Source: Epiperipatus broadwayi
Lineage: Eukaryota; Onychophora; Udeonychophora; Euonychophora; Peripatidae
DNA length: 64,000 nt
Reading direction: 5' to 3'
NCBI GenBank assembly: GCA_028023455.1
Contig: JAQFVV010006294.1
Location: 3,313,001 to 3,377,000 of the forward strand
Shown here: in pieces, positions 1 through 11,330 of the stretch
Layout of the letters: each line of letters starts with the position of its first letter
How positions within the stretch are numbered: the first letter of the stretch is position 1
Made by a program: the position numbers and the translations under genes
The notes under the pieces: generated by a model
What the model saw: the letters and a program-made list of their open reading frames with translations, nothing else
What the model was told of the DNA's origin: nothing
Databases searched by the model: none

Positions 1-959
1 TTTTGATATCTTATGTAATATATATTTAAACTACTTATGCTTTAGAGCTACCCAAGATTGTTGTTAATTTGATGAATTAGTATTTTTTGTTTCATCATAA
101 ATAAATAAAAATGAAGAAAACTTCCATACATTTTGTTTTATATTATTTCAATATTATAGAAAGAATTATGACAGTTTTGTTTTTATCTGAATATTGCAGA
201 TTCCAAATATATTAAATGACATTGTCTTTTTTTGGAATGCATCTACTGATTTCATGCATATACATTAATATAATTCATACATAAAGCTATTCTATTAATT
301 GAATTTAATTGCATCATATAGTGTTACATTTATATAACTATGAAAACTTGCTAAACATTTAAAGTAATAAGATTTAGCTCAGAAATTAATTTTACTTACA
401 ATGATTTAAAATGTATATTGTGTTAAAAAATGATCAGTTTATTTTAGTAATTTGTTCTATTGTTTTTTGATAAATCTATTTTAAATATATATTTTAAATT
501 TGTTTTTAACCTCTTTTTTTTTTTAATATATTAGATTTAAGTTTAATTGATTTTTGTATGCTGAATTGTTACAAATTGTGTTTATATAATGCGATATGAT
601 CATTTGACTAAGGATTGTTCAGTCTATTTTTTAATGGAGAATAAAAAGTGCATACCATGAATTCAGAGTCCCTAGAGTATGGTATTTTTTCCCATGAGTT
701 GAAGACTACCTTCTCCTGTAATTAAAATTTAGATATCCCCTTTTTGTCCAATAACATGGTTGCTAGTTAAGTTGGTTATGAGATGACTAACATAAAGAAA
801 AATTCTAAAAAAATTTAAAAGTTTTATCTTACTCAGTCTCTGATCCAAGATGAAGAACATAAGAGTAAAATTATGGATTTCAGTCTCAGTACCAAGTTTG
901 AATTCTACTAGTATAACATAGATTGCATTACAAAGAAATAACAACAATACGCCTTGATT
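1..959. other. AT-rich non-coding DNA, nothing recognised
   Basis: No coding phrase, structured repeat or RNA gene is visible. The longest open frame (minus strand, about 729-947) is low-complexity and has no family resemblance. Confidence 0.6.
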
Positions 960-1084
960 CCAATAACAACTTTATTGAAAACAACAAGTTGTCATTTATA
1001 ATTTGAACAAAAAAAAACCCATAACACTGCATGAAACATGTGTTTTAGTAACACTTTCGCTAAATGTCTTTTTAAACTTGTTAC

Positions 1085-2014
1085 TGGTTGTGGACAGTCA
1101 TCTTGGCTAGGATGGCCCTAAACAGTTCCTCACCTTTGTGAAGGTGTCACCACATAAATTCAGCAAGGTAGTTGTTCAGGAATTGGCAGACTGTGCCGTG
1201 CTGGTTTTTATTTTGCCACTTCAGTAGCCCCCATAGCCACTCAATGGTCTGGGTGTGAGAACCTGTGCTGGGATCAATGAAGTTGTACCATGGGTTGACA
1301 GTCACGTGGCTGAAGCCTGCTGCTCCAGCTCGTCGGTCTTCCAGAGTAGATGGTGGATCCGGCCATGATATTCTTCGGGATGGTGTGGAGTAGGGTTGCT
1401 GTGGAGCGACAGGGAATGGCAGCTGCAAAATATTTGCCTGTCTCCTTGGATGGTGTGGAGTAGGGTTGCTGTGGAACGACAGGGAATGGCAGCTGCAAAA
1501 TATTTGCCTGTCTCCTGGAACATACCAAAGATCCACTGCTGTGGCAGCATCCTGCCCTGGTGGTTCTTCTGACAGCTGAAGGGAGTTTCGTCAACCTCGA
1601 CAATGAGTCCAGGACTGCCTATTTGATGGCAAGTGCAGGAAACAAAGCTCTCATGGCACAGCTCACTCAAATGGGTGGCTCACTCGACAACAATGCGTCT
1701 GGACAGTTCCAGATTGACCAGTACACATTCGATGGTGAGCCCATCATGGCTCCAGTAATACACGAGCCATAATGCTTTGAGGAAGGGCATTCTGGAACTC
1801 TTGAACCACACCCCCGTCCGAATCAAGACGGTTTACCTGAAGGCATGGGAGTAGCATACAAACTGCTAACTTTGCCTGCAAATCCTCATCTCTTTCCTCC
1901 ACACACATTGCTTGGCATGTGACAAGATGTTTTATGCCTGCAAAAAGGCAACATCACAGCTTCTGCATTCAGCAACTCCCACACTTTGAAATGTTCACTG
2001 TTGCCTGCAGCCAT
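1085..2014 (-). pseudogene. Merlin (ISXO2/IS1595-like) transposase, broken
   Basis: Merlin transposases cut and paste their own element with a DDE-type nuclease related to bacterial IS1595/ISXO2. On the minus strand the likely start is the ATG at 2014-2012 (MAAGNSEHFKVWELLN). It is followed by RTGVWFKSSRMPF (about 1800), the first catalytic Asp in IVEVDETPFS (about 1610), LPQQWIFGMFQETGKYF, and then HTQTIEWLWGLLKWQN and NYLAEFMW near 1150-1260, the family's C-terminal signature containing the catalytic Glu. Length without the duplication is about 285 codons, close to the family norm. It is dead: there is a TGA within the segment after SRRIVVE (about 1690), a 70-bp tandem duplication that shifts frame (1381-1520), and a further shift near the second catalytic Asp. 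The sequence is richer in GC than its flanks. I saw no clear terminal inverted repeats. The family call is firm and the end coordinates are approximate. Confidence 0.85.
1381..1520. repeat. 70-bp tandem duplication inside the Merlin transposase
   Basis: 1381-1450 and 1451-1520 are two copies of one 70-bp unit that differ at only a few positions. Because 70 is not a multiple of three, the duplication moves the downstream reading frame. The two frames covering the transposase core therefore overlap here instead of joining. Confidence 0.9.
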
Positions 2015-3539
2015 CTTGTTTCTCTCATCGAGAACAAGACATTTCGCATGAATCCGTCAAATCATGCTCTGCCATAGCCTTTGCAAATTTCTCCCAGATT
2101 CCAAGCTGCATAAGGAAGTGTGCTGGGATGGGAGACAATTAGTTTGGAAGCAGATTTCAAGAGTTTTGGGAAATTGAAGAACAGCTACCCTCATATCAAA
2201 TGGTAATAAACTCTCATTACTGATCATATGCATAAAGTGTGGGCACACAAAGCTGGGCATACAATTTTCTGTGTTTGCATAGAAAACAACACCATCATGT
2301 GGCCCAAAATGCCTATTGTGGTCATAGTCTTCTGTTCAACCATGTAAATGCATACTTCTGCTGTGTTTTTTGCACCTAAACAGTGCCATCAAGCAATGTA
2401 CAGTGGCTAATAGAACAGTATCATTTTTATTGTCAACTGTTTTATATTTTTAAATTAAATTTTTTTTTTTCATTATAGCCTTTGAATGATGTAAAAACGT
2501 ATCACAATATTTGACCTTTAATTTGCAATAAAACTTTTCTCAAAATATTTTTAGTTTGAACTTCTATTCTTAAATTACTACAAATTTTTCAACTATGATA
2601 ATATATTTTTCATTTTTTCCAAAAGGCCAATTTTATTACTAGACACATATTCTAGAGATATTTTTTAAATTTTATCTCATTTTTTTTTGTATTTATAAAA
2701 AAGACATAACCCAGCTTGTTTTATTAAACAGAGACCTATTTTTAAAAGCCAAGTCTGAAGGGTTTTTTTTTAGATTGTGAGCTCAGTTTTATTCTAAACC
2801 TTTTCATTATCCTAATACCAAATGCTTTATTATAATCATAAATTTAATATTCGTATAGGTTGTACAAAAACTCTTGGTTCTCAATCTTTTACAGATTTGG
2901 AAAAATTGTGGCAAAAACTAAAAACACTCCAATGTTAGTATAATTTGATATTAGTGAATATTATTTAATAAAATAATTAACTAAATACAAAATAAATAAA
3001 TTTAAATTCATCATTTATATTTGTTTGATTACAAAGAAATTTTACTTTGCTATGTATCAGAAATTTAATAATGTAATTGAAGTAGCACTGTTCTGTTTTT
3101 TAATTTGCTTTATAAGATATTTAACACAATTTTTTGTTTTCAGAATTCATATAGTTATGAATCTATAAGTACTGTTTAAACTCTTATGAATAGAGTAAAC
3201 TTCATTTAACTACTTCAGCTTCAAGCCGCCATATTGAACTTTTTAAAATACTGGCCTGATACACAATTTTCACAATAACTTCAGTTTGAATTATGTTAGA
3301 GCAAAAACAATTACATTGCTAGAAACTAGAAAAACTAAGGAAAACAATAAGCATAAAATAAATAGTGATAACTATATAAAAAATAAGGAAAAAAAGAAAT
3401 TTTCACAACCGAAATAATTATTATTTTATTGTTTGTTCATAATTTGAAAATTAACATTAACTAAAATGCAAATTACATCTTCAGTGATAATTTCTTTGTA
3501 TTCCTCACAAAAAAATCTTTCTAAAGATATATAATAAGT
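2015..3539. other. Merlin 5' flank, then AT-rich non-coding DNA
   Basis: 2015-2410 keeps the higher GC content of the transposon and is probably its untranslated 5' part. From about 2410 the DNA is AT-rich and uninformative. A single YY1-like GCCGCCAT lies at 3225-3232 with no supporting context. Confidence 0.45.
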
Positions 3540-3544
3540 CTTAC

Positions 3545-3660
3545 CTGAGATAATCCATAGCTTTACAATGTCCGAAAATGTTCCTATAGGAGTTCTTCAT
3601 TTTTATCTTCTACCCCAACTGTTGCAAATTGTCAAGGCGCCTGGCAGAAAAGAGTTCTCC
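3545..3660 (-). other. Candidate minus-strand exon of unknown gene
   Basis: Read on the minus strand, 3660 is preceded by a pyrimidine-rich tract ending in ATTAG (acceptor-like). The block ends at 3545 in CTCAG followed by GTAAG, a near-consensus donor. All three frames are stopped in the first two thirds. From an ATG near 3600 the frame is open through the donor and encodes MKNSYRNIFGHCKAMDYL. That arrangement would suit a 5' UTR plus first coding codons in an internal exon. The block contains CpGs and is richer in GC than its flanks. I do not recognise the peptide. It could be a chance arrangement or part of a repeat family. Confidence 0.35.
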
Positions 3661-4531
3661 CTAATAAAAGATAAAAAATAAAAAAATTAAAATTCTAACA
3701 GAATATAAAAATAATGAAGGAAGTGGAAAATTATTACTTACCATTATAAATACAATAAAAAAATAAAATGTCATCATCATCATCATAGTACAGGTATATT
3801 ATAAAAGTGGTGTATATGTATGAATCATGAAAGTTCTGCCAATGGTTATGGGAAAACTCAAAAGCCTATTAAACAAGATGCACTATTTTGATTTTAGACT
3901 TTGGATAAACCAACCTTGTTTATAACATCATCATCATCATACTGAATAATCATTGCCAATACAGAAAACAATTTACAAATTTCTCATTTCAAGAGGCAGA
4001 CAATGATTACTAAAAAGGTTCTATGGCAGATATTTATATAAAAAAATGTTTATATTCTACCTCTTCCAAGATACGTCTTCCAGAGAAGCATAACTGTTCA
4101 TATATGCTAATATAAATATGCAAAATATTTCATCATGCCAGATCTTGTTTACCAATTGGAAAAAGTAATCAGTAATGAAGCTGAAACAAAATTCTAATAA
4201 GGAAGGCAATCAGACAGTCATATGCCTATAAAGTATAAAATGAAGTTAGTAAAAAAACAAGTTAATAAAACAACAAATAAAAACTAAATTAGTAAAACAA
4301 AAACAATGAAAACCATGTTAGTAAAACAAAAATTAGTAAAAACAGAATAAAAGAAATTACTGCATTATATACAATCAATTTGCTAGAGAGGAATAAATTG
4401 TAAATAGTCTTGAATCAGTGTGTCAACCATTCATCCATTGTGCTGGTAGCTAAAACAAACCAACAAAAAAAAAAACAATAATAAAAACATTACCTTTCAT
4501 ATGTGCTACCTATCACAGAGTAAAAAATCAG
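3661..4531. other. AT-rich non-coding DNA with short (TCA)n tracts
   Basis: Two short TCA trinucleotide runs occur near 3770-3785 and 3927-3940. Nothing coding is recognised. This is where the rest of the adjacent piggyBac transposase would be expected, and it is absent. Confidence 0.5.
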
Positions 4532-4966
4532 TCAGTCATTTTTCTTGAGTGGCATATTTATTAGTATTTCTTCGATAATAGTTGATAAAAGTTTTTTATC
4601 AAATAACATTAAAAAAAAATCTAAAATTGAATACTTACCTACTATAGAAAACTTCAAACCTGGAGTTTTAGTAAAATTCTCTACATTCACAAGTTTGCAG
4701 GTTACGTTCGGACACAGATTACTGTTACTAGATGAAGGGCCTGGCCGATTGATATCGTTGGGAACACTTGTTGACGGGCCTCGTGTATTGATATCATCCA
4801 GAAAAGCACTCGTAGTTTTTTTCTTTTTGGCTGGTAAAGTAGTTTCTTCTTCTGATGACGAAAAATATTCTTCAAGATCACTATAACTAACACTATCCTC
4901 GGAGTCAAAGGGCTTAGATGGGACAAATTCATCACCGCTAAAATAATCCGTATCAGAGGCCATCAT
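4532..4966 (-). pseudogene. piggyBac-like transposase, N-terminal fragment
   Basis: The 144-codon minus-strand frame has an acidic, Ser/Glu-rich start (MMASDTDYFSGDEF, then SSSEEE), a basic KKKK stretch and a GPSSSNS linker. It then has KTPGLKFSIVGKYSILDFF followed by LMLFDKKLLSTIIEE. The last part matches the opening of the piggyBac transposase domain (Pfam DDE_Tnp_1_7), where family members read on as EETN-x-YA. Here that TNKYA appears only after a frame shift near 4560, and no later domain or catalytic Asp follows. The element is therefore truncated to about a quarter of a transposase. A GTAAGT at 4638-4633 (minus) could act as a splice donor, so a domesticated first exon is a weaker alternative. 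Many CpGs survive, unlike in the flanks. Confidence 0.6.
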
Positions 4967-5093
4967 GTCCCGTTCATTTATTTTGCGTACTTTTCTTTCC
5001 GTTAATCTAACAAATTGTGAAAAAATTTTTTAAAAAAATTGACCTTATTCGCAAAAAAATTAATAAAAATTTTATTTTTTAACTTACAGAAAA
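4967..5093. promoter_or_regulatory. Candidate bidirectional promoter between divergent ORFs
   Basis: 127 bp separate two divergent ATGs (4966 minus, 5094 plus). The interval and its edges keep CpG, and the surrounding few hundred bases hold YY1-, NRF1- and ETS-like motifs. This is an inference from layout. No TATA box is seen. Confidence 0.3.
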
Positions 5094-5285
5094 ATGGCGA
5101 CTACCTACGAAAAGAGGAAAAAACAACGAAGAGAATTGTGGTATAGGCGCATGCGTAGTCCTTATAGTTTTTCCGTAATTTCAAACAGAAAAACGAACTT
5201 CAACAAACGAACATTAACGAGCGCAATCATCGCCGACAAACCGGAAGTAGTCTTAAAAAAAGTGTTTAAATATGGTACTCTTTGA
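5094..5285 (+). CDS. Small CpG-bearing ORF, unknown product
   Basis: This 63-codon frame begins AAAATGG, a good start context, just after an acceptor-like ACTTACAG. The peptide is strongly basic at its start (KRKKQRRELWYRRMR) and shows no domain I recognise. Its DNA has a run of CpGs rare elsewhere in the window. It carries a YY1-like AAAATGGCG at the start codon (5091-5099), an NRF1-like GCGCATGCGT (5147-5156) and an ETS-like ACCGGAAGT (5240-5248), all three typical of CpG-type promoters. It could be a real short exon, the 5' part of a transcript, or promoter DNA that happens to be open. It is divergent from the piggyBac fragment. Coding status is uncertain. Confidence 0.3.
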   Translation: MATTYEKRKKQRRELWYRRMRSPYSFSVISNRKTNFNKRTLTSAIIADKPEVVLKKVFKYGTL

Positions 5286-5295
5286 CACGTTTTTA

Positions 5296-6681
5296 TACAT
5301 TTTCATTTGTTTTGAAAATGAACTTTTAGCTTAGTATTGGAATTTTTTTTCTTTTTAATTAAAAGAAGAAAAAAAATCATTTACATTCATTTTTAAAGAA
5401 ATTTTACATGGAATATTTGGCAGAAAAATATTGTATTTTCTTTGCACATTGTTTTGCAAACTATGGTCTACAGAAATGGGAACATTTCAATGATATTTTT
5501 TTTCTGTTGACTTTTAGAAAATAACTATTTAGTATAAAATTGAAACTTTTTTTTTATAATTCCTACATAGTGAGAATCAATAGTTAAAAAGCTAACGATT
5601 TTTTTTAACAATTCAACTTTTTTGTAAAAGGAGAAATATATTCTGAGCATGTCCATTGCGACATTGATGGCACTTATGCTCAGCATTAAAACTGTCATCC
5701 TATTTTTCTGCTTTAATTTATTTGAAAATGAACATTTTGTTATAAAATTGCAAAGTTTTTGCTTTCAAATATTACAATGCAAATTATTCAATAACTTACG
5801 CATGAATTAAATTTTTTCATAAATAAATATATTATGGATATGATTCTTTTTGCCTCATGGTTTGCTTACTACAACAAGATATTGACACTTTTTTTTTTTG
5901 CATTCAGATTTTATACCATTATGAATGAATGCTTAAAATTCAACAGTTAAGATCTATATTAAACATCTTAAAAGAGGGTGTTATGGATATTCTTTCACCA
6001 CATGTTTTTATTACTTCAAGTTGTCTGATATAATTGTTTAGTCATTAAAACTTTCACCATAGTTTTTGATTCCCATTTATTTTGAAAGTGAATTTTTAGT
6101 ATAAAATAACAAATTTTTGAAACTCATAAAATAGTTATGTTCAGTATATTAGTCATAGCATTTTTTGATAAATTAAACTTCTTCACAAAATTGTGTTATG
6201 AATATTATATTTTGTGCCCCTATCTTTTTGCTTTTTCATCTACGCTGACTTAAAAGTATCTTGTTATTAGAAGTATGCTGCTATATTTTTTCTATTTCCA
6301 TTTATTTTGTAAATGAATGTTCAGCACAGAATTGAAATTTTTTGATTGTGGATATTATTTATAATAGTGAATTAATAAAAGTTTTCAGATAAATTAAATT
6401 TTATAAAAATGAAATATAAATATTAGTCTCTTTAACCATAGATGTTTGCCTTTTCATCTAGGTTATGTAATTGTGTCCTTTGAAGCTGCCATCATATTTT
6501 TTCTATTCTCATTTGTTTTGAAAAATGAACTTTTAACATAGAATTATAAATTTTTTGATTTTATATGTCGTCCACTGTACAGTAATTTATGAAATATATG
6601 GATAAACACATTTTGACTTGTTTTTCTTTTTTCTTTAATGATTAAATCTTTTCATTGATATATGTATTATGAAATTGTAGT

Positions 6682-6684
<3 letters not shown>
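5296..6684. repeat. Degenerate tandem array of ~160-225-bp units
   Basis: A conserved core (CATTTRTTTTGAAAATGAAC, then a TAGTATAAAATTGAAA-like stretch) recurs at about 5311, 5513, 5721, 5917 (weak), 6081, 6306 and 6527. Other parts of the unit recur in phase: a GATAAATTAAA-like stretch, TTATGAATAT and TTTTCATCTA. Spacing runs from about 160 to 225 bp. The units are strongly diverged, so the array is old. It ends at the (TA)n microsatellite. Confidence 0.65.
5643..5683. repeat. Short perfect-stem hairpin within the array
   Basis: CTGAGCAT (5643-5650) pairs with ATGCTCAG (5676-5683). Six further pairs lie inside with small bulges, around a 10-base loop. It lies in one unit of the tandem array and I did not see it in the others. 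Confidence 0.5.

Positions 6685-6765
<81 letters not shown>
6685..6765. repeat. (TA)n microsatellite, about 80 bp
   Basis: An essentially uninterrupted TA dinucleotide run. Many shorter TA runs of 10-20 bp are scattered through the window. Confidence 0.98.
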
Positions 6766-6768
<3 letters not shown>

Positions 6769-8435
6769 ACCCATGTTGGAAGATCTGTTAAGTGTTAGAA
6801 GGCTTTGAATAAGTGCTCTTTGGAGTAAATCTGTCATTCTACATTAATATTTGTACATATGCATTATACACACATATACTTTCAATGAATTTTATCAAAT
6901 TTTTTTATTTCATGAGTTAAGTGCTTGTTTTTGTTTTGTTTTGTTTTTTTAAATAAAAAAAGTTGGAATTTTTTCCTCCAATTATTTAGTCATATGCAAA
7001 ATTTATTAATATCTATTATTAATTACTCACATTATGAATTCTTTATTTTCATTGGGGTAGCAATATTCACTATATTTTGTTTCAAAGCTTTCTAGCATAT
7101 ATTGTGTATAATGATAATAACTCTGGCTTTGTTTATAAATTTTGTTTGCAAATACAATGTGTATTGTTTATTATCCTGACCTGAATGTTATACAGTATTT
7201 TTCAACATATACATACATGTATATAAATCTATTTTGTGTAACAAACAAGTTTGAATATGTTACTAAGATAATTTACAATCCAGATCCTTAAAGCATTCTT
7301 AAATAAATCCATAAATAATGCTTATCTTTGTTATGATAATGCCAATCTATTTTATTTTCAAATGCCTTTATTTGTGCCTCAAGACAATTTAAGAGGCAGA
7401 AGTTTGGATATTACAATGCAATCATTGTTACAAACAAATATAGGGAGTGTCGGTGCGTGTCGAGCACATCCACACCTATACAATTGATTCTGTGCATATG
7501 ATTTTAAAACATTCAAGTATAAACATATGGATAGGTGAGCGGAGTTTTTATGTGTTCCAGATGTGCAGTGACACAAAATTCACCTGCACCTCTAGACTCG
7601 CACACATAAACCCAACTTCCTATGCTTAAATTATTGTTCACAAAATTGTCCAATTAAGATGATAAAAATTTGATATTATTTACAGATTTATTCAAAAATA
7701 TTTTTTTTAAGTGTTTGACTTGTAAATTATTTAGTAGTGTATTTAGATTTGTTATTTTATGAAATAGATTTATAGTCTCAATGTTACATATATGTTCATA
7801 TAAATTTATTTACTTGCTGATTAAAGTCATTAATGTACACAAAAATGCTTTTTTTCTGTGTTCTGTATGCATATACAAATTAACATTATAGGATAAACAA
7901 AAAATTGAGAAAGCATCTTTATATATACATACTATTTATGTGTGATAACTCATTTGTATTCATTCAAAACAAAACCCCAAATAACTTATGATTAAAAAAA
8001 TAAAATAAAATGGACAGTGAACTGTCAGACTACAGACTTTCTGAAGTTATAGATATATCAGAACAACCAGTTCCATTGCAATTAAACATTTACTTTAGAT
8101 ATTTTTTTTCTTCTTTTTTCCTATAAAAACAAAATAGCAGTCTTGTTATCAACTCAACTTCTCTAGTTGATTTGATGTTTTTAAGTCCATGTCTATTTTG
8201 GAAATCTTTTTGATACCTCATTCTTTTTATCATCATTTTATTTATCTGTTATTAAACAGGTAACTTCCATTTAAGGGAAATACTTTAAAATAGAAAACAT
8301 TTTATTACATTAAATCTTGCACTGTATTAAACTTTTATAAGAAAAAAAAAAGCAAAGAAAGAATTGGCCTTTTTTCTCTCCAACCTAATAGCAATCTGAT
8401 GTGTAATTCTAAATTTGTAACATTTGGAAGTCATT
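6766..8435. other. AT-rich non-coding DNA, nothing recognised
   Basis: No coding phrase is visible. The overlapping open frames near 7379-7629 are on opposite strands, have no family resemblance and are probably chance. Confidence 0.5.
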
Positions 8436-8500
8436 ATGGTTCAGTGTAGTGGTAGAATGGCAGGATTCTGGAGCTCAAAGTTCATGGAATCATGATTCAT
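8436..8500 (+). repeat. tRNA-like SINE head, degraded
   Basis: TGGTTCAGTGTAGTGGTAGA resembles a tRNA D-arm/A-box. About 35 bases later, GTTCATGGAATC is a poor match to a B-box. No cloverleaf can be drawn, so this is at best a decayed tRNA-derived SINE. Confidence 0.35.
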
Positions 8501-9052
8501 CTTTGTTACTTTTTATGAATATTCATGCATAAAACTATTTAATTGTCTGTCTACTCATAAAATTGATTAATTTTATGGATTTGAATATTTTATTTTTTAT
8601 TTATTTAGTTTTGTTGGATAGCATATAATTAAAATAGTATATATATTGATACAATGCATATCCTGACTTTTCGGTATTGTTTTTTCTCAAGCAGAACCCC
8701 CCCTCCAAATAATAAATTTATTTGTGGAAACAAAGACAGTATTAAATATTAATTATTCTTTATAGAAAAAATATATAACTGCATAAATTATTGACATTAT
8801 TTTGGTAAATAATTATAAAAACACAGTTTTTGATGTCCCAAGTAAAAGATCTGTCTATTCTATGTAGCAATATTAATTCCTAGATAATGATTATCAAAGT
8901 TACTGAAAATGATTGTATTTATATATTGGACTATTTCTCTAATCTAATATTAAGTAATGAATGTCTATATAAAAATGTAACTTTATTTAAATTTTCCAAT
9001 TATATTCACCTGTTAGTAATAACACACAGGTTAATATATGCATAAGTGATAT

Positions 9053-9192
9053 TACTCTCCTCTCTTCTTCAGGTGTTGGTAGCCTGACCAATGATAGCAC
9101 TAGCATGGAAATCAAACATGGTTTCTTAGATTCTTGAATATTAAATTTTAAGATAACATTCTAACAAACTGAGCCATCCTACCAAAGGCAAC
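9053..9192 (-). repeat. tRNA-derived SINE head
   Basis: On the minus strand, GGATGGCTCAGTTTGTTAG (A-box, 9165-9176 and flanks) is close to a standard tRNA D-arm. GTTTGATTTCC (9117-9107) is close to a B-box. The spacing is longer than in a tRNA, which suggests an inserted or decayed anticodon region. A SINE-like tail with GGTCAGGCTACCAACACC follows. Confidence 0.55.
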
Positions 9193-9639
9193 AGTCAATA
9201 GAAATTTTATATACTTATCTATGATTAATGAATTTCTATTTTTTTTTTTTTTTGTAATGTTGAATTCAATAAATAATGTATGTGGAACACCTACAACTTT
9301 TAATTTTTTATGATGCAAGAATAAAATATTTTTGAATAAAGTGGCAATTAATAGTAAACTATCACAATAGTCAAGGGCTATTATTTGTTCATAGTATTCT
9401 TTTGCCAAGTTATCCCAATCTGCATTCAGATAGTTAATTTAAAATATACATACATTTTATTTTTCAAACATGATTGGTAATTTCTAAATAATACCTTTCT
9501 CTCTGCCTTTTTTATATGATATCTTTATTTCATAATAATTCAATCTTGTTCTTATCCTCTTACATGTATACATTTAATAATGACTCTTCCTGTTTTTTGA
9601 ATTGTTTATCATATAGATTTATTTATTACTATTATTTTT
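9193..9639. other. AT-rich non-coding DNA, nothing recognised
   Basis: Contains a T13 run near 9240 and an uninformative minus-strand open frame (9148-9408). Confidence 0.5.
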
Positions 9640-10240
9640 AGTCAGTCTACCTATTAGCAAAGTATCTTTAAAGAACCTGCAGAGATTCCAATCAGGTAAT
9701 AGATTCATTAGTGGCTTTATTAAATACTTCAATTCTGCCACTATAATCATAGATTTGACAGTCATTAACTATGTGGTCCATGATTTGTGTTCTACCACAT
9801 TATATAGATTGAAGTCTGTTAAATTTACTTTATAAAGCAGATAAGCATGATTAATGTAGGTTGAGGATGTGGAAAAAGAAATATTTTTTGAATTTCATAA
9901 GAATTCCATTTTTTATAAATTACTATATTATATACTAATAAGTTAGAATTTCATTTTTTATGTCATAATTCTTCAATTGTAGAATCTTGGGTGAACATTA
10001 AAAAGGGAACCTTGATTTGAGATTAATCTTAAATAATGAACTGGCAGTTATAAGGCAATTTCTGATATATGTTGGAGAAATATGTAAAAGAATAGGAATC
10101 ACTGCAAAAGAGTAGTTTAAGTGTGGGAATTTTTTCTCTAGACAGAGGGACAGTATTTCCTAGAAGAATATCCTTAGTGCTATCAAAAAGATATTCACTG
10201 AAGTAGTCAATTTTAATTAATTCTAATTATGTCAAAATTC
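9640..10240 (-). pseudogene. LINE 3' fragment (same family as 40.3-42.9 kb)
   Basis: The block aligns over most of its length to 40,330-41,000. Shared phrases include AACCTGYAGAGAT, GATTTGACAGTCATTAA against ATCTGACATTCGTTAA, TTATAAAGCAGAT, TTTCATTTYTTATGTCATAA and CTTGATTTGAG. Both copies run in the minus direction and correspond to the C-terminal end of a jockey-like LINE second ORF. The missing upstream part fits the usual 5' truncation of LINE insertions. All frames are broken. Confidence 0.65.
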
Positions 10241-11330
10241 TTTTCATTCAAATAAAATAACCACATGCCTTTAATTATTACTATTATACTTTATTATAAA
10301 TTTTTTAAGATATAATGGTTATATTTATTGTAAATTCTCTCTCCAAAAACAAGTGCTATACACCTTACCAGAATATTTTCATCCTTTTAAGCTATTTCCT
10401 GATACTTTTTGTTTCAATATAATCACCTACCCCTTTGATTTTATTTTTTTTCAAAAGTCATTTTACTTTTCTATTTTTCTCTTTTTTCAGAATATCTTCC
10501 ATATTATCTTCCAGTACAATATGGCTTTCATCATCTGTTTTCTTTTCTTCATTTTCTTATTATTAGATTTTTTTTTTTTTCTATTTTAAATGTGATTATA
10601 TATTTTTAATCCAAAATTACAGGTATTATATTTTAAAATAAGCATTTTATATTCTTATTTTATTATAATTAATCTATAAAATATGTTTTTATTATTTTTA
10701 ATAGGCTTATTAAAATTTATTATGTAACTCTAAATTGAGAGATGCTAGTGATAATTGTGTTAAAGAAGAAAACAAGCAATGGCAAATTTCCAGCGATGAT
10801 AATTAAATGTTATCTTTTTGTTAGAGTTCGTAATTACCTAGTTAATTCATCTACTAGCAAGAAAAAAAAAACTTTTCATAATATAAGTAGGCCATTTGAC
10901 TGCTGCATTCTTATATTTATTTTTACTTTCTCTTCTTACTTATGCTCCATCCAAATTATTTAAAACCATTAAAGTGATCTTCTCTGCTTTTATTAATTAT
11001 TTCTATTTTTATAGTATTTATTTTCTCTCTAATTATCATGCCGAAGTGTGTTTATGTATTGAGCAGTTAGGAGTTTCAAAAGCAATACACATATTGTAAA
11101 CACCAAAGTTATAAGATAATGGAGATGCCCGACCACAAACCTTCTGGTTAAAGATGATACATATATTTATAAATTGTCAGCGCACATATAGTTGTAAATG
11201 GTAATTACGTATTTGTGTGTGTGTGTGTGCACGCATCTTTATAAATATAATGAAAATCGCTTTAATTATCCATTAATATTTTTATTATTTATTTACAGTT
11301 GTTCCTGGTAATGTTATCATAATTTTATTT
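10241..11330. other. AT-rich non-coding DNA, nothing recognised
   Basis: Open frames at 10353-10589 and 10742-11099 are Phe/Ile/Leu-rich products of T-runs and not convincing proteins. A (GT)n tract lies near 11,214-11,229. Confidence 0.5.

Noticed and set aside
1560-1772. 70-codon plus-strand ORF over the Merlin region
   Set aside because: It is antisense to the transposase core. The minus-strand reading has clear Merlin motifs, so this frame is a shadow.
10353-10589. 78-codon Phe-rich ORF that looks like a membrane protein
   Set aside because: Phe/Ile/Leu content comes from T-runs. There is no start context, no conserved motif and no CpG or GC shift.
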